NCBI GenBank assembly: GCA_019058515.1
Contig: JAHPYY010000051.1
Coordinates: 1-60,487 of the forward strand
Origin: Promethearchaeota archaeon
GTDB lineage: Archaea > Asgardarchaeota > Lokiarchaeia > Sigynarchaeales > SOKP01
DNA length: 60,487 bases
Direction: 5' to 3'
Each line of letters starts with the position of its first letter. The first letter of the stretch is position 1. The notes beneath the pieces are model-generated. The model was not told the DNA's origin, did no database searches, and was given only the letters and a program-made list of their open reading frames with translations. Shown in pieces: positions 1 through 6,975 of the stretch. The position numbers were made by a program, and so were the translations under genes.

Positions 1-525
1 GGTGATGGATTGAGCGATAGGGACGAGATTTTCAATTAAGGAACTGAACCAACTAAAGCTGATACTGATGGTGATGGATTTAGCGATGGGGACGAGATTA
101 TCTATTATGGAACTGAACCCACTAATGCTGATACTGATGGTGATGGATTTAGCGATGGGGTCGAGATTAATGTTTTTGGTACTGATCCTTTATCAGCAAA
201 AAGTAATCCATATTTCGCACTAATAATAATTATCGTATCTTTACCGATCGGTGTCTTTTTACTGATTTTTATAGTCAAGCTTTATCCAATAATGAAGATA
301 GGAAAGAAAAAAAAAAAAGCAAGATTGGAGGAAAAAGAATTAAAGAAAGATTTGGAGATCACAAGAGAATTACTTGCAGGAATGAAGAAAACAAGTGGAA
401 AAAGAAAAACCCATAAAGAATCAAAAATGAGACTAAAAAGATTGAAAAAGGTTATTTGTCCTATATGTGGAGCAGTAAACGACGGAACTCAAGAATTATG
501 TAAAAGATGCAATGCAAAATTATAA
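1..525 (+). pseudogene. 3' end of a surface protein with calcium-type repeats, broken by an in-frame stop
   Basis: The frame that ends at 525 is open back to the window edge except for a TAA at 37-39. It encodes two intact and one degraded copies of an Asp-rich repeat (DTDGDGFSDG type, as in thrombospondin type-3/calcium-binding repeats). A membrane helix follows at about 210-285 (FALIIIIVSLPIGVFLLIFI-like), then a Lys-rich cytosolic stretch and a C-terminal zinc ribbon (CPIC...CKRC). The stop falls in the first repeat, where the sibling repeats read TATTAT. The ATG at 292 would remove both the repeats and the helix, so it is not a convincing restart. I read this as the tail of a cell-surface protein gene inactivated by a nonsense change. 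The part upstream lies outside the window. An assembly error could also explain the stop. Confidence 0.6.
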
Positions 526-654
526 GAGCCTAAGATTAACCTCCTTTAATCAAAACCATATAAACATGTTCGAAAATAGCAAGTGTGTCACCATTTATAA
601 TTATGTAAGAATCCTTTTGGAATTTAATTAAGCTTAATTAATTAACCAAAAATT

Positions 655-692
655 AAGAAAAAAGAAAAGTTCCATTAAAGGGGCTATGGAAC
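655..692 (-). terminator. hairpin plus T-tract after the MFS gene
   Basis: GTTCCAT (669-675) and ATGGAAC (686-692) form a perfect 7-bp stem. Read on the minus strand, the stem is followed by TTTTCTTTTTT. It lies about 50 bp past the stop of the minus-strand transporter gene, as expected for a terminator. Confidence 0.5.
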
Positions 693-739
693 ATAACCCC
701 TGCTGGAATAATTGTCTTAACTAGCGATACGGAAAAATT

Positions 740-2029
740 TTAAACTTTAACTTCTTCTGGGATTTCAGGTTCAATAAATGCAGCTGTTATAGGTTGAGGC
801 TTTTCTAAGTGATCTAACTTACGTACATCGGTAAATATCCAAATTCCTAAGATTACTGCTATTCCACCTATTGCGCTAGCAATGTAAAGGGCTTGTAATC
901 CAATCAACTCCGATAACGGACCAGCAATGATGGACGCGATGGGAGTAATTAACATCGATAACATGTGATCGATGGAGGTTATTCTCCCAACCTTGTCTTG
1001 AGCCACAGAAGTTTGCAGAATAGTCATATAAATGGTTATCATAATGGGGAACATCAATCCTACAAAAAATAAACTCACGCCCATGAATACGAAATTCCCT
1101 GGTGGAGCGAATATAACGGCTGCGTACCCAATAAACACAATTATGGAGAATATCATCGTTTCGGCGATCTTATGCTTCCATTCTTTTTTTACGGTCGAAA
1201 TTATTGCTCCTATTATATTCCCCGCTTGCATGAATCCCATGACGAGAGCCAAGTCGAACGCGGTTCCAAGGTGGACTATACCGATAAAGTAGGGCATTAA
1301 CACGGTGTAAGGTCTTGTGAAGAAATTGCACAACATTGCGTACATAATTAAGCTTAACAAACCAGGGATCGCTAAGGTTTCTTTTAACCCGATTTTAAAC
1401 TCTTTGAACATTGAAGGCTTTTTCTCTGTCGTCTCAGAACGGATCGGTTTTGGTACTTTAGTAAGTATTAAGGGAATAACCGCGGTTATGAATGTGACCA
1501 CGTCAAGTAGGAAAATGTATTTCAACTCGAAAAACGCATACATCGTCGCTGCCACCATCGGGCCGATAATTTGAATTAACCCGGTAAATAAGAAATTTGT
1601 ACCGTTTATTCGGCTTAAGTGCTCTTTTGGAATCATCGTGGGAATGACCGCGTTGTACGCAGGCCAGTGAAACGCCTGCAAAAGACTACGGCATGTGTAC
1701 ATAACTAATACAAAGCTAATGTTTATAAAACCGAATTGAAACGAAAAAAACAAAAAGAGGGTTAGCAGGGCTTGAAGTCCATCAGCCGTCATCATAATGC
1801 TTTTGCGGTTCCATCTATCTGAAATAACTCCAGCAAATGGCATTATTAACACCTGAGGTAGAAACATCAAAGCCGACGCAATAGACAGCATAATGGCGCT
1901 CTGCGTTTCGATCGTAATCCACCATAATATTGTAAATTGTACGATTATAGAACCTAAGAACGATAACATCTGACCCGAGAAGAAAAACAAATATTTGCCA
2001 ATAGATTTTTTAACTGGGTCTTCTTCCAT
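740..2029 (-). CDS. MFS-type exporter (MFS_3 / EntS-MefA-like)
   Basis: Integral membrane transporter of the major facilitator superfamily, probably a proton-driven drug or siderophore-type exporter; the substrate cannot be told from sequence. About twelve hydrophobic segments span the protein. The loop after helix 2 carries the MFS motif A (GVISDRWNRKSI). The early sequence (FFFSGQMLSFLGSIIVQF) and overall length of about 430 residues fit the MFS_3 group. The open frame extends to a GTG at 2089, but the ATG at 2029 is preferred: it has a GTGA Shine-Dalgarno-like element 5 nt upstream and begins a typical cytosolic N-terminus (MEEDPVKKSIGKYLFF). It is apparently monocistronic, with a hairpin terminator downstream. 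Confidence 0.85.
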   Translation of the reverse strand: MEEDPVKKSIGKYLFFFSGQMLSFLGSIIVQFTILWWITIETQSAIMLSIASALMFLPQVLIMPFAGVISDRWNRKSIMMTADGLQALLTLFLFFSFQFGFINISFVLVMYTCRSLLQAFHWPAYNAVIPTMIPKEHLSRINGTNFLFTGLIQIIGPMVAATMYAFFELKYIFLLDVVTFITAVIPLILTKVPKPIRSETTEKKPSMFKEFKIGLKETLAIPGLLSLIMYAMLCNFFTRPYTVLMPYFIGIVHLGTAFDLALVMGFMQAGNIIGAIISTVKKEWKHKIAETMIFSIIVFIGYAAVIFAPPGNFVFMGVSLFFVGLMFPIMITIYMTILQTSVAQDKVGRITSIDHMLSMLITPIASIIAGPLSELIGLQALYIASAIGGIAVILGIWIFTDVRKLDHLEKPQPITAAFIEPEIPEEVKV

Positions 2030-2277
2030 ATTATTCACTTCAAGATCATTTACAATTAAATAAACAATTGCTCTAAATATAGTTTCCACATCAAAACTTC
2101 ATAAATAGTTCATACTTCAAGAAAAGTCTTTAATTTCATTCACATTTTTTAGAATAAATAACTCAATTTTTAATCCAATTATGATTGCAGACGGTTTAAG
2201 AGATAAAAAAAAGTAAAATCCATAATGAGTATAGATATAATAAAAAACTCGAGTTTAGCTCCTTAAAAAAATATAAA

Positions 2278-2319
2278 GAGAAAAAATATATAAAGAGAAG
2301 GAGCCACATAAGTGGCTCC
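2278..2319 (-). terminator. strong hairpin terminator after the 69-aa gene
   Basis: GGAGCCAC (2300-2307), loop ATAA, GTGGCTCC (2312-2319): a perfect 8-bp stem. On the minus strand it is followed by a T-rich run (TTCTCTTTATATATTTTTTC). It sits 78 bp beyond the stop of the small gene at 2397-2606. Confidence 0.55.
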
Positions 2320-2396
2320 CGTTGGAGTAATTGCTTACTTCCGCGATATGATTATGGAAAAATCGTTGGAAAAATCGTTACCTTGATGCTAAAATA

Positions 2397-2606
2397 TTAA
2401 AGCATTACTAAATATCTTTGATTTCTGTTAGCTCGTAATTTCTCGATTGATATTTGCTCCTGATGCTTTTTAGCGTTATTAAAGAATTTTGATGAGATTA
2501 ACTTGTGAACTTTCTTTGAGATCGATACCTTAGCAACTACTGCCACTTTTTTCGCAACTGATTCAAGACTAAATTCTCCAACCTTGTCACATACAATTTG
2601 ATTCAT
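2397..2606 (-). CDS. small basic hypothetical protein (69 aa)
   Basis: I do not recognise this protein. It is lysine-rich and mostly helical by composition, with VAKKVAVVAKVSISKKVHKL in the middle and no membrane segment or Cys motif. Support for a real gene is the Shine-Dalgarno GAGGT 10 nt before the ATG and a perfect hairpin terminator downstream. It stands alone between the MFS gene and the small zinc proteins. It might bind nucleic acid, judging only from its charge. Confidence 0.5.
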   Translation of the reverse strand: MNQIVCDKVGEFSLESVAKKVAVVAKVSISKKVHKLISSKFFNNAKKHQEQISIEKLRANRNQRYLVML

Positions 2607-2942
2607 TTTTTTGTGTACCTCTTATTTTTTTTATTTGCTTGATCTTACAGAATCATTAAGTCTATATTTAGTTTTATTTTCAAAACTTTCGCTGATGTTT
2701 GTAGTACATCAAAACTTTACTATTTCGTTCGAACCTTCAGAATCCCAAAAATGAGGCAAATCGGCTGAGAGACAGCAAATACGAAAGTTTTGAGAAAATT
2801 CTCGATCGCGAACTTTTAAGGTGCAATATTGGTTTGGGTGATCTATTTTTAAAGAAATTTCTTAGCGTAAAGGTTTGCATAAATAATTGGTAACTAAAAT
2901 TTGAATAAAATGACCTATAAAAAAATTGAAAAGAAGAAATAA

Positions 2943-3065
2943 TTAAATAAACCCTCCCTCACGCAAAGGGTTGAGTCTATCGCACTCGGGACAGTTCTGG
3001 TAATCGGCTTTGAGGTTATCTCTGTAGCAGTAGGGGCAGTATACTACGCTGTCGGTTGCCGCCAT
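2943..3065 (-). CDS. zinc-ribbon miniprotein (40 aa)
   Basis: A 40-residue protein whose centre is a zinc ribbon: CPYC, 11 residues, CPEC. The N-terminus is MAATDSVVY and the C-terminus LRECGGFI-like (RLNPLREGGFI). The spacing is typical of rubredoxin-type knuckles found in many Asgard small proteins and at the ends of larger ones. An AGAG element lies just before the ATG. It probably binds one zinc ion; the partner is unknown. Codon choice (GCG, ACC, CTC) is host-like rather than AT-rich. Confidence 0.55.
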   Translation of the reverse strand: MAATDSVVYCPYCYRDNLKADYQNCPECDRLNPLREGGFI

Positions 3066-3205
3066 CTCTAATGAAGTCGTTAAGTTGGTTGACCGTTAAT
3101 TTGTAGGGACTCGTGTTAGAACCTTACCTCTCCCTCGTCTAATTAAGGATACTATTACCAACCAAAAAACTAAGGTAATCGTGGACTTGTTCAGAAGTAC
3201 GATCA

Positions 3206-3370
3206 TTATATAATCTCCCTCCTTTTTGCGCGGTACTGAAACGAACTCATCCTCTCGCTTCTCTCGTTTAACCATTTCTCTTTGCACTTGGAGTCGCAGA
3301 AGGGATAAACCAAGTAGAGGTGATGGAGCATGAACCCGCAGTACACGCATCTTCTTTTGTTCTTTTTCAC
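3206..3370 (-). CDS. treble-clef-type zinc-finger miniprotein (54 aa)
   Basis: The GTG at 3370 opens a 54-residue protein with CVYCG near the N-terminus and FCDSKCKEKW about 17 residues later. This CxxC ... CxxxC arrangement followed by a basic helix resembles treble-clef fingers of the MYM/FCS kind, which usually mediate nucleic-acid or protein binding. An upstream TAA in the same frame limits the start, and no ATG is available. The longer open frame that overlaps it (3096-3350) lacks any motif and is read as a shadow. It is probably co-transcribed with the zinc ribbon at 2943-3065. Confidence 0.5.
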   Translation of the reverse strand: MKKNKRRCVYCGFMLHHLYLVYPFCDSKCKEKWLNERSERMSSFQYRAKRREII

Positions 3371-3747
3371 GTTCTTTTCTTCTCGTTTTCGTTAATTTGG
3401 GTACGATCTATAGTCGTTTACTAGTTATATTTGTGAGGAGAGCGAAGATTTAATAAATTTCTATCAAACTGTTATACGCGCGTAGTAGATGGTATTTACA
3501 AGGCGTACAAATCTTGGGAGAAAAAGAAGGAGCGACCGTGTTTCTCGATATGTGTTAGAAATAGTGCCCATCTAATTTAAAAGACAAAATCCGTTTCGAG
3601 AAACGCTAAGTGTCGCTTAGTTCCGTAGTGATTGGCGCGATTTAAGCGGAGAAGGGTGGAAGAATTAGTAATTTTCATCTAGCGGATACTAGATGGGAAA
3701 ATTAAATAATATAAATAGGAAATAGGAAAAAATAATAAGAATAAGGT
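3371..3747. other. gene-poor 377-bp stretch
   Basis: No convincing gene. A 28-codon basic ORF on the plus strand (3489-3575) has no ribosome site and is not called. The stretch ends in a hairpin (see 3671-3702). Confidence 0.4.
3671..3702. terminator. inverted repeat, possible terminator of the minus-strand pair
   Basis: CATCTAG (3676-3682) and CTAGATG (3689-3695) pair perfectly around CGGATA. ATTTT/AAAAT flanks extend the stem after a 2-nt bulge. It lies 46 bp beyond the stop of the 151-aa gene. Confidence 0.35.
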
Positions 3748-4203
3748 TCAACCCGCGATAAACTTCACGCCAAAGTCTTTCTCCAAGTAGAAGTTAATTA
3801 ACTCCTGAAGGGCTACGCCAAACCGACTGCAAATCAATAAAATCGCCGCTTTCAAGCACTTTTGCTTTACCTGCTCGTTAGGGCTATCCTTGAGCTTGGA
3901 ATAGACGACATCCCTCTTGTACTCGTACACTCTGATGGGCATAGGGGGTTCTTCTCCCGCTTGGCGTAGCGCATGGTGTTCGAGGGCGGTTAAGTCGGAC
4001 GGTTCTTTTAACGCTTCGAACAATTGCTCGGTGGTCTTAAGAAACTGGTTGTTCCTTAGGCACGCTTTGAGGTAGTCTCTCAACTCTCGAAACGACTCGA
4101 AGTTGATCAATCGGGTGCGTTCGAGCCTGTAAACCAACACCTGCGTCCAATACTTGTTCATTACCCTTCTATTCACGGTATTCATCCCTCCGAACCTGTT
4201 CAT
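3748..4203 (-). CDS. hypothetical protein (up to 151 aa), second gene of a pair
   Basis: Not recognised. The sequence is mixed helical and charged (FESFRELRDYLKACLRNNQF), with no transmembrane or Cys motif and a hydrophobic C-terminal helix (KAAILLICSRFGVALQELIN). Three in-frame ATGs are possible: 4203, 4185 and 4161. The first two overlap the upstream gene by 17-35 bp. The third sits 8 bp after its stop with GAAGGG just ahead. Overlap with 4169-4372 indicates translational coupling. GC and codon use match the host-like small genes of this block rather than the AT-rich island. Confidence 0.5.
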   Translation of the reverse strand: MNRFGGMNTVNRRVMNKYWTQVLVYRLERTRLINFESFRELRDYLKACLRNNQFLKTTEQLFEALKEPSDLTALEHHALRQAGEEPPMPIRVYEYKRDVVYSKLKDSPNEQVKQKCLKAAILLICSRFGVALQELINFYLEKDFGVKFIAG

Positions 4204-4372
4204 TGGTAATTTGTTGGGCGATTTCTTTCGCTAAGTACTCGAAGTACTTGAACGCGTTTCCGTTGCGGAAGTCGATCTCCACGATTGCGTTCTCGAATTC
4301 GAAGTAGGCGTCTTCGAGGTCAAACCCTCTCTCGTCAATAAAGGTGGTCAACCACGTTTGAAACTCGTTCAC
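4169..4372 (-). CDS. small acidic hypothetical protein (67 aa), first gene of a pair
   Basis: Not recognised. A 67-residue acidic helical protein (DLEDAYFEFENAIVEIDFRN) that starts with GTG at 4372, preceded by AAGGAG 12 nt upstream. Its 3' end overlaps the next gene, so the two are probably made together. The acidic small protein followed by a larger basic one is compatible with a binding pair or a toxin-antitoxin layout, but nothing in either sequence shows toxicity. Confidence 0.5.
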   Translation of the reverse strand: MNEFQTWLTTFIDERGFDLEDAYFEFENAIVEIDFRNGNAFKYFEYLAKEIAQQITNEQVRRDEYRE

Positions 4373-4655
4373 TTTTTTATCACTCTCCTTTGTTGGTTGG
4401 TAGGATTAAGAAAGATACGCCTAGTTAAATATGCGTGGAGATCGGCGGTTTTCTGATTTGGGAAAATTTTAAGGCAAGAATCTTAAAAAAGGAATAAAAA
4501 TGTGGATGTTTTTAGTGGTAGCACTCGTACATCCCAAAATTTTCATGGGTAGCGAGGAAGTGTCGGGGTAAGTGAAATCCCCCTTTTCCTCTGGTTTTCA
4601 CACATTTTTAAAAAAAGATAAGAAAATATGAGTCCTACACCTAGTTAATCGGATG
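4373..4655. other. intergenic stretch, nothing identified
   Basis: 283 bp without an ORF or motif that I can support. Confidence 0.3.
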
Positions 4656-4928
4656 TTACGCGCTTACCGTTGACCGTTCGGCAGGAAGCATGGTTAATCC
4701 GGCTTGGTCTACGAAAATCTCCTGCTCTAACTCACACGAATACACCTCAAACCGCTGGATGCTGTCTTTAGACACGGAAAGCTCGGAAAAGGCGTCGAGC
4801 GCAACGAAATGACTTTCGCCGCGGTTGAATTCGTTCTGAAAGGCTTCGAACCCGTCTTCGGTGGTTTCCAGTATCAACGACCTCGATTCGCTAAATACCA
4901 TCTTAACAAAGAGCTTGGTATGGCTCAT
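4656..4928 (-). CDS. hypothetical protein (90 aa), probably leaderless
   Basis: Not recognised. It is rich in Glu, Ser and Phe with alternating beta-like hydrophobics (TKLFVKMVFSESRSLILETT), so a small beta-rich fold is likely. No Shine-Dalgarno precedes the ATG. Instead TTTAAATA lies about 27 bp upstream, the distance from an archaeal TATA box to its start site, so the mRNA probably begins at the ATG. Codon use is host-like. Confidence 0.5.
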   Translation of the reverse strand: MSHTKLFVKMVFSESRSLILETTEDGFEAFQNEFNRGESHFVALDAFSELSVSKDSIQRFEVYSCELEQEIFVDQAGLTMLPAERSTVSA

Positions 4929-4995
4929 ACAAGTTAATTGGATTCTAAATATTTAAAGAAAAATTAAAAGAAAAAAAGAGAAATTATAGAGCGAT

Positions 4996-5115
4996 CTAAA
5001 TGAACGGCGAAATGTACTTGCCCGACATTAGCACTAAAATGCTCGTTATCGTTAAAAGCGCGAACACAACTGCGTACAAGACGGTAAGGCGCTTTTTTTT
5101 GACTTTGATTTTCAT
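4996..5115 (-). CDS. single-helix membrane miniprotein (39 aa)
   Basis: A 39-residue protein: basic N-terminus (MKIKVKKKRL), one membrane helix of about 22 residues (LYAVVFALLTITSILVLMSG), then a short tail. A near-perfect Shine-Dalgarno (GGAGGT) sits 5 nt before the ATG, the best ribosome site in this part of the window, so translation is likely. The positive-inside rule puts the N-terminus in the cytosol. The role is unknown. Confidence 0.6.
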   Translation of the reverse strand: MKIKVKKKRLTVLYAVVFALLTITSILVLMSGKYISPFI

Positions 5116-5246
5116 TGAGTACCTCCAATTTGGGAATTTACCAATATCAGTGTACCCAAGCATATAAAGAAAAACCCATTCGATCCGTTCTACTTGTATT
5201 AAGACAATGCTCGAAAATTACTCTCAAAAAATTCTGTTGAACACTA

Positions 5247-6020
5247 CTATGAACAAACTGTCCAATCTGCAAATTTCTTAAATGTACTATACATAATCTT
5301 TGCTTTCTTCTTCCAATTTTTAAATTTATTATAAGAAACGATTAGAAAGGAAATTGAAACAATTGGTATTATAGCTAATAAATTAATATTTAGAAGATTA
5401 AAAAGAATAGCTAAACTAAAGATGAATATTACTAAAATTATAATTTCTAATCTTGAAAATTGGGGACTATTAACAAAATTTTTAAAATTTGGTTTTAAAA
5501 GTTTTAGCATTGCTAAATTGATTTTTCTTTTGAAATCTTCGTAATCTTTTGAACTTATGATGTTATCTCTATGAAAATCAGATATAATCGTTTCTATTTC
5601 TTCAATAGATATGAAACCTAGCTCTACTTTTCTTTTTAATTCGTTAAGAATGTGTGTCTTTAATTTATCTTTTTGTAATTTTTCCTCCAATTTTAATAAT
5701 TCTGGAACTCTCGAAGCGATTTCTTCAAGAAGAATGGCTTTCCTTCTATCTGTGTACTCGTTCCTATGTTTTCTGATATGACATCCAAGATGAGACGGTA
5801 CAAAATTATAATACGAATCAATTTCAAAATTTGGATTTAGATTTAATGTTTTGGCTAAATTTTGTAGTTCTTCCGCTTTTTCCAGAAGGTTTCTTTCTAA
5901 AAAATGATCGATTTGCATGTCTCCCATCGTAGAAAATGTTTCTTCACAGTAGAAACACTTGCGGTTGTATCCCTTAAAAATGACTTCTCTTCGAAGCTGT
6001 GAAAATTTGTATTTTTGCAT
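5247..6020 (-). CDS. HNH endonuclease with two C-terminal membrane helices
   Basis: Residues 1-85 form an HNH domain: CFYC (22-25) and a later Cys/His pair (SHLGCHIRKH) hold a structural zinc, and QIDHFLE supplies the catalytic His, so DNA (or RNA) cleavage is expected. A charged helical linker follows (about 90-185). Two membrane helices (LEIIILVIFIFSLAILF and LLAIIPIVSISFLIVSY) sit near 190-235, then a basic tail. A nuclease fixed to the membrane would act on incoming DNA or be held away from the chromosome; this layout is seen among phage-defence effectors. The gene is AT-rich, unlike its small host-like neighbours, which suggests acquisition. TTAAATAAT about 20 bp upstream fits a leaderless start. 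No partner gene overlaps it. Confidence 0.75.
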   Translation of the reverse strand: MQKYKFSQLRREVIFKGYNRKCFYCEETFSTMGDMQIDHFLERNLLEKAEELQNLAKTLNLNPNFEIDSYYNFVPSHLGCHIRKHRNEYTDRRKAILLEEIASRVPELLKLEEKLQKDKLKTHILNELKRKVELGFISIEEIETIISDFHRDNIISSKDYEDFKRKINLAMLKLLKPNFKNFVNSPQFSRLEIIILVIFIFSLAILFNLLNINLLAIIPIVSISFLIVSYNKFKNWKKKAKIMYSTFKKFADWTVCS

Positions 6021-6131
6021 GATATTGGTATTATTTAATCCTTGGGATCAGGAAGCAAGTATTTTGTTCTTTTTTAAGTTTAAAAATTAGTTTGCCTTAA
6101 AATAATAGTTTATTAATTGGATATTTTAAGT

Positions 6132-6737
6132 TCAATCTTCATTAGGAATTACTGATGCAAGTTCGAAAATTACGCTTAATAAATTCTGTTGGACGCTTCG
6201 CAATTTCGCAATAAATTCCTCCTTGGTATGATCGTGAGTTACTGCGGCGTTGTATTCCTGAATAACTTGCTCGATCTTCCTAATTCGTTTGTACGCTTTC
6301 CAGTTGTCGATTCGACTAAGATACTCCTGACATCCCTCGTCGAAATCCTCGGGAACCTCTCCATTCTTGAGAGATCCGAGAGCCACATCGGGAAACACGA
6401 TACTATTGACCGCTTTCCGGATCAATTGAGACACGCTCTTGAACTTTTTGTTTTGCTCCACAAACCGCTCCCACTCTTCCTTGTAGTGCTTTTTCACGCG
6501 AAACTGGACTTTGATGGTCTCGTTTCGCTCCTTCTGGCGCTTGGCTTCGAGGAACTGCTCGTATTCTTCCTTATCCACCATCACGAACTTACCTTTATTC
6601 GCCTTTTCTACCATGATTTTGAAGAGGAAGGGTTCGTATTTATGTCGGGATAGTGCACTGGTTTTTTGTAATGACGTTTTTTCGTCATGATCCCGATCGC
6701 CAAAGAATAGGGGCTTAAAAGGGCAAACACGCGTCAT
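6132..6737 (-). CDS. ribbon-helix-helix-like DNA-binding protein with coiled tail
   Basis: The centre (IKVQFRVKKHYKEEWERFVE, then KSVSQLIRKAVNSIVF) matches the strand-helix-helix pattern of CopG/Arc regulators: alternating beta residues, then two helices with the conserved S-x-x-I/L pattern. The C-terminal third is helical and may dimerise. The frame opens at 6737, but the first 42 residues look unlike a domain; ATGs at residues 43 and 53 (MVEKANKG, MVDKEEYE) are plausible true starts. It probably represses its own or neighbouring promoters. GC is host-like. Confidence 0.5.
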   Translation of the reverse strand: MTRVCPFKPLFFGDRDHDEKTSLQKTSALSRHKYEPFLFKIMVEKANKGKFVMVDKEEYEQFLEAKRQKERNETIKVQFRVKKHYKEEWERFVEQNKKFKSVSQLIRKAVNSIVFPDVALGSLKNGEVPEDFDEGCQEYLSRIDNWKAYKRIRKIEQVIQEYNAAVTHDHTKEEFIAKLRSVQQNLLSVIFELASVIPNED

Positions 6738-6975
6738 GAAGGGCGAACATCGGTATGAAAATCGAGAATTTGGTTCCGTTGTCAGCTATAAAAGCGAAAA
6801 TTTACTTTATGCAATAGTAGCGGTCGTTACTCGCCGCAGTTCAAACGGTACGGGTCGTTTTTTCTGTCTTTTGGTGGGGTAGCGATCGCTCTCTTAATCG
6901 TTTAGAGAACACGGAGAACATTTGCGTTGGATTTAGCAAGTAATAGTACGACTTTAAAAAATAAATTCAAGTTAT

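Noticed and set aside
3096..3350. 84-codon minus-strand frame
   Set aside because: It overlaps the 54-aa zinc-finger gene in another frame, has no motif and reads through low-complexity Arg-rich sequence.
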